Source of the DNA: Leifsonia sp. AG29 | Lineage (GTDB): Bacteria > Actinomycetota > Actinomycetes > Actinomycetales > Microbacteriaceae | Direction of reading: 5' to 3' | DNA length: 64,000 nt | NCBI RefSeq assembly: GCF_009765225.1 | Contig: NZ_VMSF01000001.1 | Coordinates: 310,001 to 374,000, forward strand | Shown: positions 1 through 9,663 of the stretch, one piece after another | Numbering within the stretch: position 1 is the stretch's first letter | Layout: the number at the start of each line of letters is the position of its first letter | Notes under the pieces: model-generated | Seen by the model: only the letters and a program-made list of their open reading frames with translations | Told to the model about the DNA's origin: nothing | The model's database searches: none | Made by a program: the position numbers and the translations under genes

Positions 1-1594
1 CGTGCTCGTACCAGAGCCTCCCGAGCTCGCCGCCGCCGCGGACGTGCGCGATCGCGAAGACGACGCCGCGGTCGAGGAGGCTGAGGCGCGGGATGCTGAA
101 GGACGGATCCATGCTCGCCTCGTACGAGCCGTACCCGTAGAGCACGAGCGGGGCCGGCTCGCCCGGGGTGACGAGGTCGCGGCGGTAGACGAGCGATACG
201 GGGATCCTGGTCCCGTCGGACGCGACGGCCCATTCGCGCCGCTGCGCGAAGAGCTCGGGGTCGAACTCGCCGAGCACGGGCTGCTGCTTCCGGAGGTGCA
301 GCTCGCCGGTGCGGACGTCGTAGTCGTAGACGCTCGACGGGGTCACGAAGCTGCCGTATCCCAGACGGAGGTACGGCTGCTCCCACTCCGGGTTGCCGCG
401 GAGCCCGACGGTGAACAGTTCCTCCTCGAAGGGGAGCTCGTGCAGCGTGTCGTCAGCAGCAGCGCCGGCACCGCCTTCGGCCGCCGCGCCCTCGGGCAGG
501 CGCGCGACCGCCACCCGGGTCATGCCCTCGCGGCGGTATTCGAGCGCGACGAAGTCGCGGAACGCGTCGACTCCCTCCAGGCGCACGGCGGGGTCGTGGG
601 GGAGGAGCGTGCGACGCGGCCCCTCCGGGTCGTCGGCGGCGACGCTCACCAGCTCGAAGTTCACGGCGCCGTCGTTGTGCACGATGAGGAGGCGGTCGCG
701 GCCGCCCACGACGACGTGCTCGATGTCGTACTCGACCCCCTCCTTGCGCGGCCAGACGACGCGGAACTCGCCCGTGGGGTCGTCGGAGCGCAGCAGCCGG
801 CTCTCGCTCGTGACGTTCGACCCGGCCTCGATCACCAGGTACCGGCGGCTGCGGGTGAGCCCGACCCCGATCCAGTACCGCTCGTCGGGCTCGTGGAACA
901 CCTGCGCATCGGCGGTCCCCGGCCCGTCGCCCACCCGGTGCCGCCAGACGGTGTCCGGTCGCCACGACTCGTCGACGGTCGTGTAGAAGATGTATTCGCC
1001 GGTCTGGTCGAACAGGGCGCCGGACGCCGTTCCCGCGATCTCGTCCGGGAACACGGCACCGTCGTCCGTCAGGGACCGGACACGCAGCGTGTACCGTTCG
1101 TCGCCCTCCGTGTCGACCGCGTAGAGCAGCCGCGTGCCGTCGGCGCTGACGTCGAAACTGCCGAGCGCGTAGAACTCGTGCCCCTCCGCCTCCGCGTTGT
1201 CGTCGAGCAGGACCTGCTCGCCGGGCAGACCCTCCCGCTGCGCCTGCTCGTCGAGCGACGGAGGCGTCCAATCGTCGGGGGCCGCGATCGGGGCGCGGCA
1301 GTGGATGCCGTACTGCTTCCCCTCCACGGTCCGCGTGTAGTACCACCACTCGCCCTCGCGGGTGGGGACGCTCAGGTCCGTCTCGCGCGTCCGGGCCTTG
1401 ATCTCGTCGAAGATCTGCTCGCGTAGCAGTGCCAGGTGCTCGGTCCTCGCGTTCGTGTACGCGTTCTCCTCGTGGAGGTGCGCGATGACGGCGGGGTCGT
1501 CCTTCTCGCGCATCCACTCGTAGTCGTCGACGTAGACATCGCCGTGGTGGGCGCGCGCGACGGGGTGCTTCGGTGCGGTGGGCGGGGTGAGCAT
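1..1594 (-). CDS. ptrB: oligopeptidase B (S9A serine peptidase), C-terminus cut by window edge
   Basis: This reads as a prolyl-oligopeptidase-family enzyme that would cleave short peptides after basic residues in the cytoplasm. Translation from the ATG at 1594 gives 531 codons. The start region has the DDYEWMREKDDP motif of S9A enzymes, a beta-propeller-like middle follows, and the window ends in the conserved HVRGGGELGRLWYEH segment just before the peptidase core. About 170 residues are missing, including the catalytic Ser, Asp and His, so activity cannot be judged here. It begins 9 bases after the stop of the upstream permease gene, so the two are probably cotranscribed, which fits peptide breakdown coupled to amino-acid uptake. 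No stop codon is seen before the edge. The family assignment is strong. Confidence 0.9.
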   Translation of the reverse strand, partial: MLTPPTAPKHPVARAHHGDVYVDDYEWMREKDDPAVIAHLHEENAYTNARTEHLALLREQIFDEIKARTRETDLSVPTREGEWWYYTRTVEGKQYGIHCRAPIAAPDDWTPPSLDEQAQREGLPGEQVLLDDNAEAEGHEFYALGSFDVSADGTRLLYAVDTEGDERYTLRVRSLTDDGAVFPDEIAGTASGALFDQTGEYIFYTTVDESWRPDTVWRHRVGDGPGTADAQVFHEPDERYWIGVGLTRSRRYLVIEAGSNVTSESRLLRSDDPTGEFRVVWPRKEGVEYDIEHVVVGGRDRLLIVHNDGAVNFELVSVAADDPEGPRRTLLPHDPAVRLEGVDAFRDFVALEYRREGMTRVAVARLPEGAAAEGGAGAAADDTLHELPFEEELFTVGLRGNPEWEQPYLRLGYGSFVTPSSVYDYDVRTGELHLRKQQPVLGEFDPELFAQRREWAVASDGTRIPVSLVYRRDLVTPGEPAPLVLYGYGSYEASMDPSFSIPRLSLLDRGVVFAIAHVRGGGELGRLWYEH

Positions 1595-1603
1595 GCCTTC
1601 AGG

Positions 1604-3166
1604 CTACCGGGCGCCTCCGCGGCTCCTCGTGCTGCTCCCGCGCCGTGCGGGGACGACCGGGTGCGCTCCGGTGTAGCCCTCGCGCTCCTTCGCGATCGCC
1701 ATGATCCGCGAGCGCTGCGCGTACCAGCCGAGCACGAGCAGCGGGATGATGACGACGAGCGAGGCCACGGTGAAGGTCCCGGTCGGGTAGTCGAACGCCA
1801 TGAGCACGAGCACCGAGGCGAGGAAGGCGAGCGTCAGCCACGCGGTGAACGGCGCGCCGAAGAGCCGGAACGCCGGCCGCTCCATCCGCCCGGTCAGCGC
1901 CCACCGGCGCAGCTGCATCTGGCAGAGGACGATCATGCCCCAGCTCGTGATGATCCCGAGGGAGGCGACGTTGAGCACGATGTTGAACGCCTGCTCGGGC
2001 ACGACCAGGTTGAGGAAGACGCCGAGGACTCCGATGCACGCGGTGAGGAGGATGCCCCCGTAGGGAACTCCGCGGCTGTTCATGCGGGCGGTGAAGCGCG
2101 GCGCGGCACCCGTGGTGGCCATCGAGTGGAGGATGCGCCCCGTCGAGTACATGCCGGCGTTCAGACTCGACAGCGCGGCGGTCAGGACGACGAAGTTCAT
2201 GACCGAGCCGATGATCGCGCTGAGCTGCGGGCCGCCGAGGTGGCTGAAGACCGTGACGAACGGGCTCTCGCTCCCGCTGTACGCGCTGGCCGGGAGGAGC
2301 AGCGCCAGCAGGAGCACGGAACCGCAGTAGAACACCGCGATGCGGAACACGACGCTGTTGATGGCGCGCGGCATGATCCGCTCGGGCTCGGCCGTCTCGC
2401 CGGCCGCGATGCCGACCAGCTCGACGCCCGCGTAGGCGAAGACGACGCCCTGCACCAGGACGACGGCCATCGCGATCGTCGCGACGCCGTGGGGCAGCAG
2501 CCATCCGTTCCGGGCGAGCATGGCGACGCCCGTGGGCCCCTCATCGGTCGGCCATCCCGCCGCGAGGACGACGATCCCGACGATCAGGAAGGCGACGAGC
2601 GCGCCGATCTTGATGAGCGCGAACCAGAACTCCATCTCGCCGAACACCTTGACCGAGATGAGGTTGAGGCTGACGACGACGATGAGGGCGATCAGGGCGA
2701 GCAGCCACTGCGGCACGGCCGAGAACAGGCTCCAGTACTTCACGTACAGGGCGACGGCGGTCGAGTCGACGATCGCGGTCATCGCCCAGTTGAGGAAGTA
2801 CATCCACCCGGCGACGTAGGCCATCTTCTCGCCGTAGAACTCGCGCGCGTACGACACGAACGACCCCGAGGACGGGCGGTGCAGCACGAGCTCGCCCAGG
2901 GCGCGGAGCACCAGGAAGGCGAAGAAGCCGCACACGGCATAGACGAGCACGAGCAGCGGGCCGCCGTCGGCGAGGCGCCCGCCGGCGCCGAGGAACAACC
3001 CGGTGCCGATCGCGCCGCCGATGGCGATCATCTGCAGCTGCCGTGACGACAGCGCCTTGTGGTAGCCCTCCTGCTCGCTCGAGAAGTCCTGAACGGCCTG
3101 GCCGACGTCGCCCAGGTGCTCGCGACGGTTCTCCAGCTCCTCGGCCGGGTCATGCGGTGTGCTCAA
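1604..3166 (-). CDS. ansP: amino-acid permease of the APC superfamily, probable L-asparagine permease
   Basis: This is a 520-residue, 12-helix amino-acid:proton symporter of the inner membrane. The first helix carries the family signature [14 protein letters not shown] (about residues 48-62). Later segments [30 protein letters not shown] and [15 protein letters not shown] match the AnsP group better than the aromatic or GABA permeases. I chose the TTG at 3166, which has GGGAGG six bases upstream; the frame is open far upstream, but that stretch has no helical or family character. It is the first gene of a pair with ptrB. Substrate choice within the family is an inference; the transporter family itself is clear. 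Confidence 0.88.
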   Translation of the reverse strand: MSTPHDPAEELENRREHLGDVGQAVQDFSSEQEGYHKALSSRQLQMIAIGGAIGTGLFLGAGGRLADGGPLLVLVYAVCGFFAFLVLRALGELVLHRPSSGSFVSYAREFYGEKMAYVAGWMYFLNWAMTAIVDSTAVALYVKYWSLFSAVPQWLLALIALIVVVSLNLISVKVFGEMEFWFALIKIGALVAFLIVGIVVLAAGWPTDEGPTGVAMLARNGWLLPHGVATIAMAVVLVQGVVFAYAGVELVGIAAGETAEPERIMPRAINSVVFRIAVFYCGSVLLLALLLPASAYSGSESPFVTVFSHLGGPQLSAIIGSVMNFVVLTAALSSLNAGMYSTGRILHSMATTGAAPRFTARMNSRGVPYGGILLTACIGVLGVFLNLVVPEQAFNIVLNVASLGIITSWGMIVLCQMQLRRWALTGRMERPAFRLFGAPFTAWLTLAFLASVLVLMAFDYPTGTFTVASLVVIIPLLVLGWYAQRSRIMAIAKEREGYTGAHPVVPARRGSSTRSRGGAR

Positions 3167-3271
3167 CGGCGCCTCCCTCTCCGGCCGTTCACTGTACCCG
3201 AGCCGCGCGCAGCCCCGGGACGCCGGGCGCCGGAGGAGGAACGGCCGCCTCGCCCCGGGTAGGGTGGGCGC

Positions 3272-4975
3272 GTGAGTGACAAGTGGTGGCGTTCGGCCGT
3301 GGTGTACCAGGTGTATCCCCGCAGCTTCGCGGACAGCGACGGCGACGGCATCGGCGACCTCCGGGGAGTCATCGAGCACCTCGATCACCTGGAGGAGCTC
3401 GGCGTCGACGTGGTCTGGCTCTCGCCCATCTACGCGTCTCCCCACGACGACAACGGCTACGACATCAGCGACTACCGCGCGATCGACCCGCTCTTCGGCA
3501 CGTTCGACGACTTCGACGAGCTGCTGGAGGGCCTCCACTCCCGCGGGATGAAGCTCGTCATGGACCTCGTCGTGAACCACACCTCCGACGAGCACCCGTG
3601 GTTCATCGAGTCGGCCGCCTCGCTCGACAGCCCGAAGCGCGACTGGTACTGGTGGCGTCCGCCCCGCGACGGCAAGCGTCCGGGCGAGGCCGGAGCGGAG
3701 CCCAACAACTGGGGATCGTCGTTCTCGGGGCCCGCCTGGCAGCTCGATCCCACGACGGGCGAGTACTTCCTCCACCTGTTCTCGCGAAAGCAGCCGGACC
3801 TCAACTGGGGGAACCCGGAGGTCCGCGACGCCGTCTACGACATGATGAACTGGTGGCTCGACCGCGGCGTCGACGGGTTCCGGATGGACGTCATCAACTT
3901 CATCTCGAAGGACACGTCCCTCCCGGACGGCCCGGTGCAGCCCGGTGCGCTGTACGCGTCGCCGCACCCGATGGTCGCCGACGGACCGCGGATCCACGAG
4001 TTCCTCCACGAGATGCACGAGCGCGTGTTCGGCGGGCGCGACGACCGCTATCTGACGGTCGGCGAGATGCCCGGCGTGACCATCGAGCACGCCCAGCGCT
4101 TCACCGACCCGGCGAACGCCGAGGTCGACATGGTGTTCCAGTTCGAGCACGTCGACCTCGACCACGGTCCGGGCGGCAAGTGGGACCACCGGCCGATCAC
4201 GGTCGTCGACCTCAAGCAGAACCTCACGCGATGGCAGGAGGGACTGGCCGAGCGCGGCTGGAACAGCCTCTACTGGAACAACCACGACCAGCCGCGGGTC
4301 GTCAGCCGTTTCGGCGACGACCGGCCGGAGTTCCGCGCTGCGTCGGCGAAGGCGCTCGGCACGGTGCTGCACCTCATGCGCGGCACCCCGTACGTCTACC
4401 AGGGCGAGGAGCTCGGCATGACGAATGTGCCGTTCGACTCGATCGACGACTTCCGCGACATCGAGTCCCTCAACCACTACGCGGAGGCGGTGGACCTGCT
4501 CGGCGAGCCGGCGGACGAGGTGCTGGCGGCGCTGCGGCGGACGAGCCGCGACAACGCGCGCACGCCCATGCAGTGGTCGGCCGGCCCGAACGCCGGGTTC
4601 AGTTCCGGGACGCCGTGGATCGCACCCAACCCGAACCACACCTCCATCAACGCGGCAGACCAGCGCGAGGACCCCGAGTCGGTGTTCTCGCACTATCGCA
4701 GGCTGATCGCCCTCCGTCACGCCTCCGAGGTCGTCGCCGTCGGCGATTACGAGCTCGTGCTGCCGGAGCACCCGGCGATCTTCGGGTATACGCGCAGCCT
4801 CGGTGAGCGGTCCCTCCTGGTGCTCGCCAACGTCAGCAGCGAGCCCGTGCGCTTCGACACGAAGTCCCTCCCCGGGTGGGACTCCGCCGAACCGGTGCTG
4901 CGCAGCGGACCCGCCGGCGCCGCGTCGGTGTGGGGCGAACTCGCTCCGTGGGAGGCGGTCGTTCTCGCGCGCTGA
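3272..4975 (+). CDS. GH13 alpha-glucosidase / oligo-1,6-glucosidase
   Basis: A 567-residue cytoplasmic glycoside hydrolase that would release glucose from short alpha-glucosides such as maltose, isomaltose or sucrose-type sugars. All four GH13 regions are visible: DLVVNH near residue 100, GFRMDV with nucleophile Asp206, TVGE with acid/base Glu265, and NNHD with Asp339. No signal peptide is present, so the substrate must be imported first. The GTG at 3272 is the only sensible start. It is divergent from the permease with about 105 bases between them, room for both promoters. A second, distinct GH13 glucosidase lies at 50085-51830 beside the maltodextrin transporter. Exact substrate is unknown. 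Confidence 0.92.
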   Translation: MSDKWWRSAVVYQVYPRSFADSDGDGIGDLRGVIEHLDHLEELGVDVVWLSPIYASPHDDNGYDISDYRAIDPLFGTFDDFDELLEGLHSRGMKLVMDLVVNHTSDEHPWFIESAASLDSPKRDWYWWRPPRDGKRPGEAGAEPNNWGSSFSGPAWQLDPTTGEYFLHLFSRKQPDLNWGNPEVRDAVYDMMNWWLDRGVDGFRMDVINFISKDTSLPDGPVQPGALYASPHPMVADGPRIHEFLHEMHERVFGGRDDRYLTVGEMPGVTIEHAQRFTDPANAEVDMVFQFEHVDLDHGPGGKWDHRPITVVDLKQNLTRWQEGLAERGWNSLYWNNHDQPRVVSRFGDDRPEFRAASAKALGTVLHLMRGTPYVYQGEELGMTNVPFDSIDDFRDIESLNHYAEAVDLLGEPADEVLAALRRTSRDNARTPMQWSAGPNAGFSSGTPWIAPNPNHTSINAADQREDPESVFSHYRRLIALRHASEVVAVGDYELVLPEHPAIFGYTRSLGERSLLVLANVSSEPVRFDTKSLPGWDSAEPVLRSGPAGAASVWGELAPWEAVVLAR

Positions 4976-5042
4976 CGCGAACCGCTCTTGCGCACACCGC
5001 CCCGCGGGTGTGTGATTGCTGGCACGAACCGGGGAGGCTGTC

Positions 5043-5501
5043 ATGGGGAATTTCGTCGCGCGAGCCGAGGTCGACGTGCGGGCGCCGCGGCGCATCGTGT
5101 GGAACCTCCTCACGTCGAACGGCTCGCATCCGGAGATCATGTTCGGCGCCGAGATCGAGTCGGAGTGGCGCCTCGGCTCGCGCATCGTGTGGCGAGGCGA
5201 GTGGGAGGGACGCACCTTCGAGGACCACGGCCGGGTTCTCGAACTCGACGATCGCGAGGAGCCGTGGCGGCTGGTGCTCACCCACTTCAGCCCGCTGACC
5301 GGCCAGCCGGACGTGCCCGAGAACTATCACGGCCTCCACTTCGAGCTGGACGAGACGCCGGAGGGGACGCACGTGACGCTCGACCAGGACAACAACCCCA
5401 CCCGTGAGGCGGCGCAGCACTCGCAGGACAACTGGGCGGCCATGCTCGCGGGCGTGAAAGCCGTCGCCGAGAGGCAGGCCGCCGGGGCTAACCGGCCTTA
5501 G
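5043..5501 (+). CDS. SRPBCC / AHSA1-like small ligand-binding protein
   Basis: A 152-residue protein of the START-like helix-grip fold. The opening [16 protein letters not shown], the middle [14 protein letters not shown] and [13 protein letters not shown], and the long C-terminal helix containing [12 protein letters not shown] are typical of Activator-of-Hsp90-ATPase-like proteins, which bind hydrophobic ligands in a deep pocket. I chose the ATG at 5043 because GGGGAGG sits about six bases ahead; an earlier in-frame ATG at 5016 lacks a ribosome site. The 3' end overlaps the convergent TetR gene by 14 bases. Ligand and role are unknown; such genes are often paired with ArsR or TetR regulators, and one lies next door. 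Confidence 0.82.
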   Translation: MGNFVARAEVDVRAPRRIVWNLLTSNGSHPEIMFGAEIESEWRLGSRIVWRGEWEGRTFEDHGRVLELDDREEPWRLVLTHFSPLTGQPDVPENYHGLHFELDETPEGTHVTLDQDNNPTREAAQHSQDNWAAMLAGVKAVAERQAAGANRP

Positions 5502-6111
5502 CGGTCTGCGCCTTGGGCTCCAGCGCCGCGCTCTGCCGCACCTCGGTGAGGAAGGCCCCGAGGAAGACGTCGAAGGCTGCGACCGTGCCGTTCCGGTCGC
5601 CGCTCAGCAGATAGCCGAAGTGGAGTCCGGCGGCGCTGTCCACGAGCCAGTGGGCGAGCACCCCGGCTCTCCGCGTGTCGACGCCCTGCTTCTTGATCCA
5701 GGTCTTGACGAGGTCGCGCCAGGCGATGAAGGCGGTCGTGATGCGCTTGCCGATGTCGGGGTCGATCGGCTCGAGCACGCCCGCCTCGAACTGCAGGCGC
5801 AGGGCCGTCCGGTTGTTGTCGCGGAGCGAGTGCCGGAACGCCTCCCGGTACCAGTCGTGGAACTGCTCCGGCGAGAAGGACGTGACGTCGACGCCCTCGA
5901 GCGACTGGGACTGCTGGCGCACCCCCTCCTCGAGGATCGCGTCGATCATCTCCTGCCGCGAGCCGAAATGGTAGACGAACGAGTAGGTGCTGACGCCCAG
6001 CGCGCTGGCCAGACTCCGGAACGTCATACGGGAAAGCGGCTCCGTGGCCACGTGGTCCATGATTCGGGCCAGCAGCTCGGGCTTGCGATTCGGATCGGGT
6101 GTGCGTCCCAT
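5488..6111 (-). CDS. TetR/AcrR family transcriptional regulator
   Basis: A 207-residue repressor with an N-terminal helix-turn-helix (about residues 9-55; LASALGVSTYSFVYHFGSR is the recognition part) and a helical ligand-binding half (TetR_C-like, with DIGKRITTAFIAWRDLVKTW). It ends inside the convergent SRPBCC gene. No Shine-Dalgarno is seen before the ATG; TATCGT seven bases upstream could be a -10 box, which would make the message leaderless. The adjacent SRPBCC gene is a possible target, but the gene arrangement is convergent rather than divergent, so this is weak. Confidence 0.88.
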   Translation of the reverse strand: MGRTPDPNRKPELLARIMDHVATEPLSRMTFRSLASALGVSTYSFVYHFGSRQEMIDAILEEGVRQQSQSLEGVDVTSFSPEQFHDWYREAFRHSLRDNNRTALRLQFEAGVLEPIDPDIGKRITTAFIAWRDLVKTWIKKQGVDTRRAGVLAHWLVDSAAGLHFGYLLSGDRNGTVAAFDVFLGAFLTEVRQSAALEPKAQTAKAG

Positions 6112-6136
6112 AGCGATAACGATAGCTTCGGGTATC
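6112..6136 (-). promoter_or_regulatory. possible leaderless promoter and operator of the TetR gene
   Basis: Immediately upstream of the TetR start lies an imperfect palindrome, GATAGCTTCGGGTATC (6121-6136), next to a second GATA at 6115-6118. The overlap with a possible -10 box (TATCGT, read on the minus strand) would suit autorepression. This is pattern reading only. Confidence 0.3.
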
Positions 6137-6182
6137 TCCCGCGGGACTAGTAGTTTCGGAGCCTGCGCGAGCTTTCAGGCGA

Positions 6183-8492
6183 TCAGCCGTTGCCCTTGCC
6201 GTTACCCTTGCCCTGGCCGGCGTTGCCGCCGGGTGCCGGGGGAGCCGGGTTCGTCGGAGCCCCCGGTGCGGGCGCGGGCGCGGCCGGGGTGGGTGCTTTG
6301 GCCGCGGGCGCGTTGATGTACTTGGCGGGCGGCGCCGGGAAGGCCGCACCTCCGTAGATGCCGTCGAGCGCGGTCTGGATGCGCTTCACGATCGCGAACT
6401 TCACGTCGCCGCCGCCGACACCCTGGAACTGCTGGCTGCGAAGGGCGACCTGGCCGGAGATGTTGCCGACCCACGTCGCCTGCGCGATCCGGGTCGTGGA
6501 GGTGACGAGCCAGTTCTCGATCGAGTTGTCGGTCGTTCCGGTCTTGCCGAAGATCGGGACGCCGTCACCGGGGTTGGCCGACGCCGCCGTCCCGCCGCCG
6601 CGCAGCACGCCCTGGAGCGCGTAGATCGCGGCCGCCGCGATGCCCGGGTCGATCGGCGTGCTCGAGCACACGCTCTTCGGGACCGGGTGATCGGTGCCGT
6701 CCGACTGGATGATCCGGTCGATCGCGACCGGGCTGCACGCGACGCCGTTGTTGGCGAGGCCGGCGTACGCCGTCGCCATCGTGATCGGCGCGATGTAGTT
6801 CGTGCCGAGCACGGAGGAGGGGTTCGCCATGTAGCGGTTCGTGGCCTCATCGGCGCCGTGGACGAGGAGATCCTGCGCGCGTTCCTTGATGCCGCAGAGG
6901 TCGATCATGGTCGCCATCTTCGCGAAGATCGAGTTGATGGAGGCGGCGGTCGCGTTCATGACGGTCGTCGCCGTCACCGACTCGCCCTCGTCGTTCGCGA
7001 CGGACCACGGTGCGCCGCCGATGTCGTTGCACGGGTTGCTCTCGTGGAACGCACTCTGCGGGAACAGGTGCTGGGTGCCGTTGACCGTCTCATAGAGGGA
7101 GTGGCCCTCCTGGAGCCACTCGAGCAGGTCGAAGGCCTTGTACGACGATCCGGTCTGGAAGCCCTCCGAACCGCCGTCGTTGTAGTCGGTGTTGTAGTTG
7201 ACCGCCGTCGTGCCGGGGGCCGGATCGGCCGTGTTGTCGTACGGGCGGTTCTGCACCATCGTCACGATGCGGCCGGTGCCGACCTCGACCGACACGTTGG
7301 ACGAGCCGAGGTCGAGGTTGGGGCTCGTCGGCGGGATGTAACTGCTGAGGGCCTGCTGCGCTGCGCCCTGGAGGTCGAGGTTCAGCGACGTGTAGATCTT
7401 GAGGCCGCCACGGGTCAGGAAGCCGCTGCGGTCGTCCTCGGTCTTGCCGAAGATCGGGTTCTGCTCGATCTGGCGTTCGACGTAGTCGCAGAAGAAGGCC
7501 GCGTTGAACTGCTGCGCCGTCATGCAGCCGTTCTGCATCGTGCTGATGTGCGGCTCGATCTTCGTCTTCTTGGCCTCATCGTGCTCGGCCTTGGTGATCT
7601 TGCCGTTGACGAGCATCCGGTCGAGCACGTAGTTGCGGCGGTTCAGAGTCGCCTGATAGCCGTTCGCCGCCCCGTTGTCCTTGCTGTTCGGCCGGTCGAT
7701 GCGCAGGTTGTCGGGATTGTTGAGGATCGCGACCAGGGTCGCGGCCTGCTGGAGGTTCACCTGCTGCGCGGAGACGCCGAAGTAGTACTCGGCGGCCGAC
7801 TGCACCCCGTAGACGCGCCCGCCGAAGAGCGCGATGTTGAGGTAGCTCTGCAGGATCTGGTTCTTCGAGTACTCCTTCTCGAGCCCGATCGCGTACCGCA
7901 TCTCCTTGAGCTTGCGGGAGGGGTCGACCTTGGTCGCGTCGTTGTAGCAGGACTCGTAGGCCGTGAGCTGCTTCTTCTGGACGGCGGCCGAGGCGGTCGG
8001 GTCGGGCTGCTTGCTCTCGCAGCGCTGCACGAGGATGTTCTTGACGTACTGCTGCGTGATCGACGAGCCTCCCTGCACCGACTTGTGCAGGGCCGTGAGG
8101 ACAGCGCCGCGGATGGTGCCCGTGACGTCGACGCCGCCGTGCTCGTAGAAGCGGGGGTCCTCGGTGGCTACAGCGGCGTCTTTGAGGTTCTGCGAGATCT
8201 GGTCCCAGCCGACCTCGATGCGGTTCTGCGAGTAGAACGTCGCGATCGGCGCCCACTGGCCGCCGGTGAGGGCGTACATCGTCGAGGCCTGCGCGAGCGG
8301 CTCCACCTTGACGTACTCCGGGAGGCTGTCGAAGACGCTGATCGTGGAATCGGCGGCCGACCCGGTCAGTGCGACCGCCGGAGTGACGGCGGCGGCGGCC
8401 AGCAGGCCGGCGACGCCGCTCAGCGCCACGAACCCGAGGAGGGCAGGTGCCCACTTCCATCTGCTGCGTCTCTCGGGAGTCATGCGCGCCAT
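6183..8492 (-). CDS. class A penicillin-binding protein (glycosyltransferase/transpeptidase)
   Basis: A 769-residue bifunctional peptidoglycan synthase anchored by one N-terminal membrane helix (about residues 14-42). The GT51 domain follows, with the catalytic Glu111 in ATEDPRFYEHGGVD and the GGSSITQQYVKN motif. The transpeptidase domain has SxxK at Ser449 (GSSYK), SIN at 518-520 and KTG at 650-652 (FGKTGTTD). The tail of about 70 residues is rich in Pro, Ala and Gly, as in many actinobacterial class A PBPs. The start is uncertain: ATG at 8492, ATG at 8483 and GTG at 8516 are all in frame and none has a clear ribosome site. It stands alone between regulators, with no cell-division gene nearby. 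Confidence 0.93.
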   Translation of the reverse strand: MARMTPERRSRWKWAPALLGFVALSGVAGLLAAAAVTPAVALTGSAADSTISVFDSLPEYVKVEPLAQASTMYALTGGQWAPIATFYSQNRIEVGWDQISQNLKDAAVATEDPRFYEHGGVDVTGTIRGAVLTALHKSVQGGSSITQQYVKNILVQRCESKQPDPTASAAVQKKQLTAYESCYNDATKVDPSRKLKEMRYAIGLEKEYSKNQILQSYLNIALFGGRVYGVQSAAEYYFGVSAQQVNLQQAATLVAILNNPDNLRIDRPNSKDNGAANGYQATLNRRNYVLDRMLVNGKITKAEHDEAKKTKIEPHISTMQNGCMTAQQFNAAFFCDYVERQIEQNPIFGKTEDDRSGFLTRGGLKIYTSLNLDLQGAAQQALSSYIPPTSPNLDLGSSNVSVEVGTGRIVTMVQNRPYDNTADPAPGTTAVNYNTDYNDGGSEGFQTGSSYKAFDLLEWLQEGHSLYETVNGTQHLFPQSAFHESNPCNDIGGAPWSVANDEGESVTATTVMNATAASINSIFAKMATMIDLCGIKERAQDLLVHGADEATNRYMANPSSVLGTNYIAPITMATAYAGLANNGVACSPVAIDRIIQSDGTDHPVPKSVCSSTPIDPGIAAAAIYALQGVLRGGGTAASANPGDGVPIFGKTGTTDNSIENWLVTSTTRIAQATWVGNISGQVALRSQQFQGVGGGDVKFAIVKRIQTALDGIYGGAAFPAPPAKYINAPAAKAPTPAAPAPAPGAPTNPAPPAPGGNAGQGKGNGKGNG

Positions 8493-8561
8493 GATACGCG
8501 GAGGAGGTGAGTGCACCCCGCTCGCGCGGCCCGGGTTGTGGAGAGTCCGTTCACAGAGTAA

Positions 8562-9026
8562 TCAGGCGCCGTCGCGCAGCTTGTCGCACAGCCGCGCGAG
8601 CGTCTCGAGCTCCTCGGGGGAGAGCTTGGTGCCGACCCGCTCCGAGATGGTGCGGGTGTGCTCGACCGCCACTCGGCGGAACATCTCGAACCCCTTGTCG
8701 GTGAGCTGGATCACCGCGCCGCGAGCGTCCGACGGCTCCGGGCATTTCGCCACGAGGCCCTGGGCGACGAGCCGGTCGACGAGCCGGCTCACGCTCGGCT
8801 GGGTGAGCAGGACGTGCTTGTTCAGGTCTCGCAGCCGCAGGCGCCGGTCGGGCTGCCGCGACAGGTTGAAGAGCACGTCGTACTCGTTGAAGGAGATGTC
8901 GCGGGTGGGGAACTCTGCCGCCAGCGTGCGCATCACGGCGACCTGGGCGCGGAACAGCGACTCCCAGGCGGTGACCGCACTCGTGCGCGTGTGCTTGGCG
9001 GGCGCGGCGGTCGCGCTCTCAGCCAT
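8562..9026 (-). CDS. MarR family transcriptional regulator
   Basis: A 154-residue winged-helix regulator. The dimer helix (SAVTAWESLFRAQVAVMRTL), the recognition helix (LTQPSVSRLVDRLVAQGLV) and the wing (PEPSDARGAVIQLTDKG) lie in the expected order. Such proteins repress efflux or catabolic genes and respond to phenolic ligands. No obvious target is adjacent: the next gene downstream encodes the class A PBP, 69 bases away on the same strand, so the two may be cotranscribed. The 5' flank contains ATGCATTCGCAT just upstream, a possible autoregulatory site. Confidence 0.88.
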   Translation of the reverse strand: MAESATAAPAKHTRTSAVTAWESLFRAQVAVMRTLAAEFPTRDISFNEYDVLFNLSRQPDRRLRLRDLNKHVLLTQPSVSRLVDRLVAQGLVAKCPEPSDARGAVIQLTDKGFEMFRRVAVEHTRTISERVGTKLSPEELETLARLCDKLRDGA

Positions 9027-9364
9027 GGTGCCTCCCGGGGACGGACCTCAATGCATTCGCATCTTCTCATCATCGTCCGACACGGGCATCCGTGCTACCA
9101 CGGCAGGCGGCGCGGGATTCGCGGAGCGATCACGTCGCCTGGTGTGCCCGGGGAGGCGGTTAAAAGATTGAGGGCCGGCCGCAGAGGCTAGCGGCCGGCC
9201 CTCTCCCTTGCACCAAGAGTGTCCTGCAATCACATTCCGCGATGGCTGCCACAGCAAACAACCATTGCTCTTGAACTGTATAACGAAGTGGTAACGGGCG
9301 CTAGTTACCAATCCGTTATTTTTTCTGCGAGTTCGCTATGCGCCCCTGTGCGGTCTCGGAGTCG
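9027..9364. other. noncoding gap between the marR-type gene and ptsH
   Basis: No protein-coding reading frame here looks real. The gap holds the MarR promoter region on the left, a strong hairpin at 9171-9202, and an unusually AT-rich tract (about 9220-9350) that is the 3' flank of the fructose operon. I see no tRNA or known RNA motif in it. Confidence 0.5.
9161..9202 (-). terminator. rho-independent terminator of the fructose PTS operon
   Basis: AGGGCCGGCCGC (9171-9182) and GCGGCCGGCCCT (9191-9202) form a perfect 12-bp stem with an 8-base loop. On the minus strand the stem is followed by CAATCTTTTA, a modest U tract, so it should stop transcripts leaving ptsH. Confidence 0.8.
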
Positions 9365-9634
9365 CTACTCGGCGTCGAGGTCGCGCTCGAGGAGCGAGAC
9401 CAGTCCGTCGAGGGCCGCCTCCGCCCCGGGAGCCTCGGACCTCAGGGTCACGACGGTGCCCTTGTTGGCGGCGAGCCCCATGAGCGACAGGATGCTGCCG
9501 GCGTTCAGGTCGGGCCCGTCGCCGACGGCGATGGTGACCGGGATCCCGGTCTCCTGCACCGCCTGGACGAAGAGCTTCGCGGGTCGTGCGTGGAGCCCGG
9601 AGGCGCTGCCCACGGTCGCCGTGCGTTCGGTCAT
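9365..9634 (-). CDS. ptsH: phosphocarrier protein HPr
   Basis: An 89-residue HPr that passes phosphate from enzyme I to the sugar-specific EIIA domains. The active-site His15 lies in GLHARPA and the regulatory Ser47 in NAGSILSLMGL. The start at 9634 is fixed by GAAGGAAAGAGG just upstream. It is the last gene of the fructose operon, 29 bases after fruA, and is followed by a strong terminator. Enzyme I is not in the window. Placement of HPr within a fructose operon is common in actinobacteria and suggests that fructose induces it. Confidence 0.95.
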   Translation of the reverse strand: MTERTATVGSASGLHARPAKLFVQAVQETGIPVTIAVGDGPDLNAGSILSLMGLAANKGTVVTLRSEAPGAEAALDGLVSLLERDLDAE

Positions 9635-9663
9635 GTCGATCCTCTTTCCTTCTTCGTGCCGGG

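Noticed and set aside
2-1426. Long rightward open frame across the left end
   Set aside because: It lies opposite oligopeptidase B, whose protein sequence is clearly conserved; the rightward product is a Val/Arg/Glu-rich shadow typical of high-GC DNA.
3167-5281. Possible 1225-residue fusion of an upstream region with the permease
   Set aside because: The frame is open only because of GC bias; the GH13 gene on the other strand is real, and the permease has its own TTG start with a good ribosome site at 3166.
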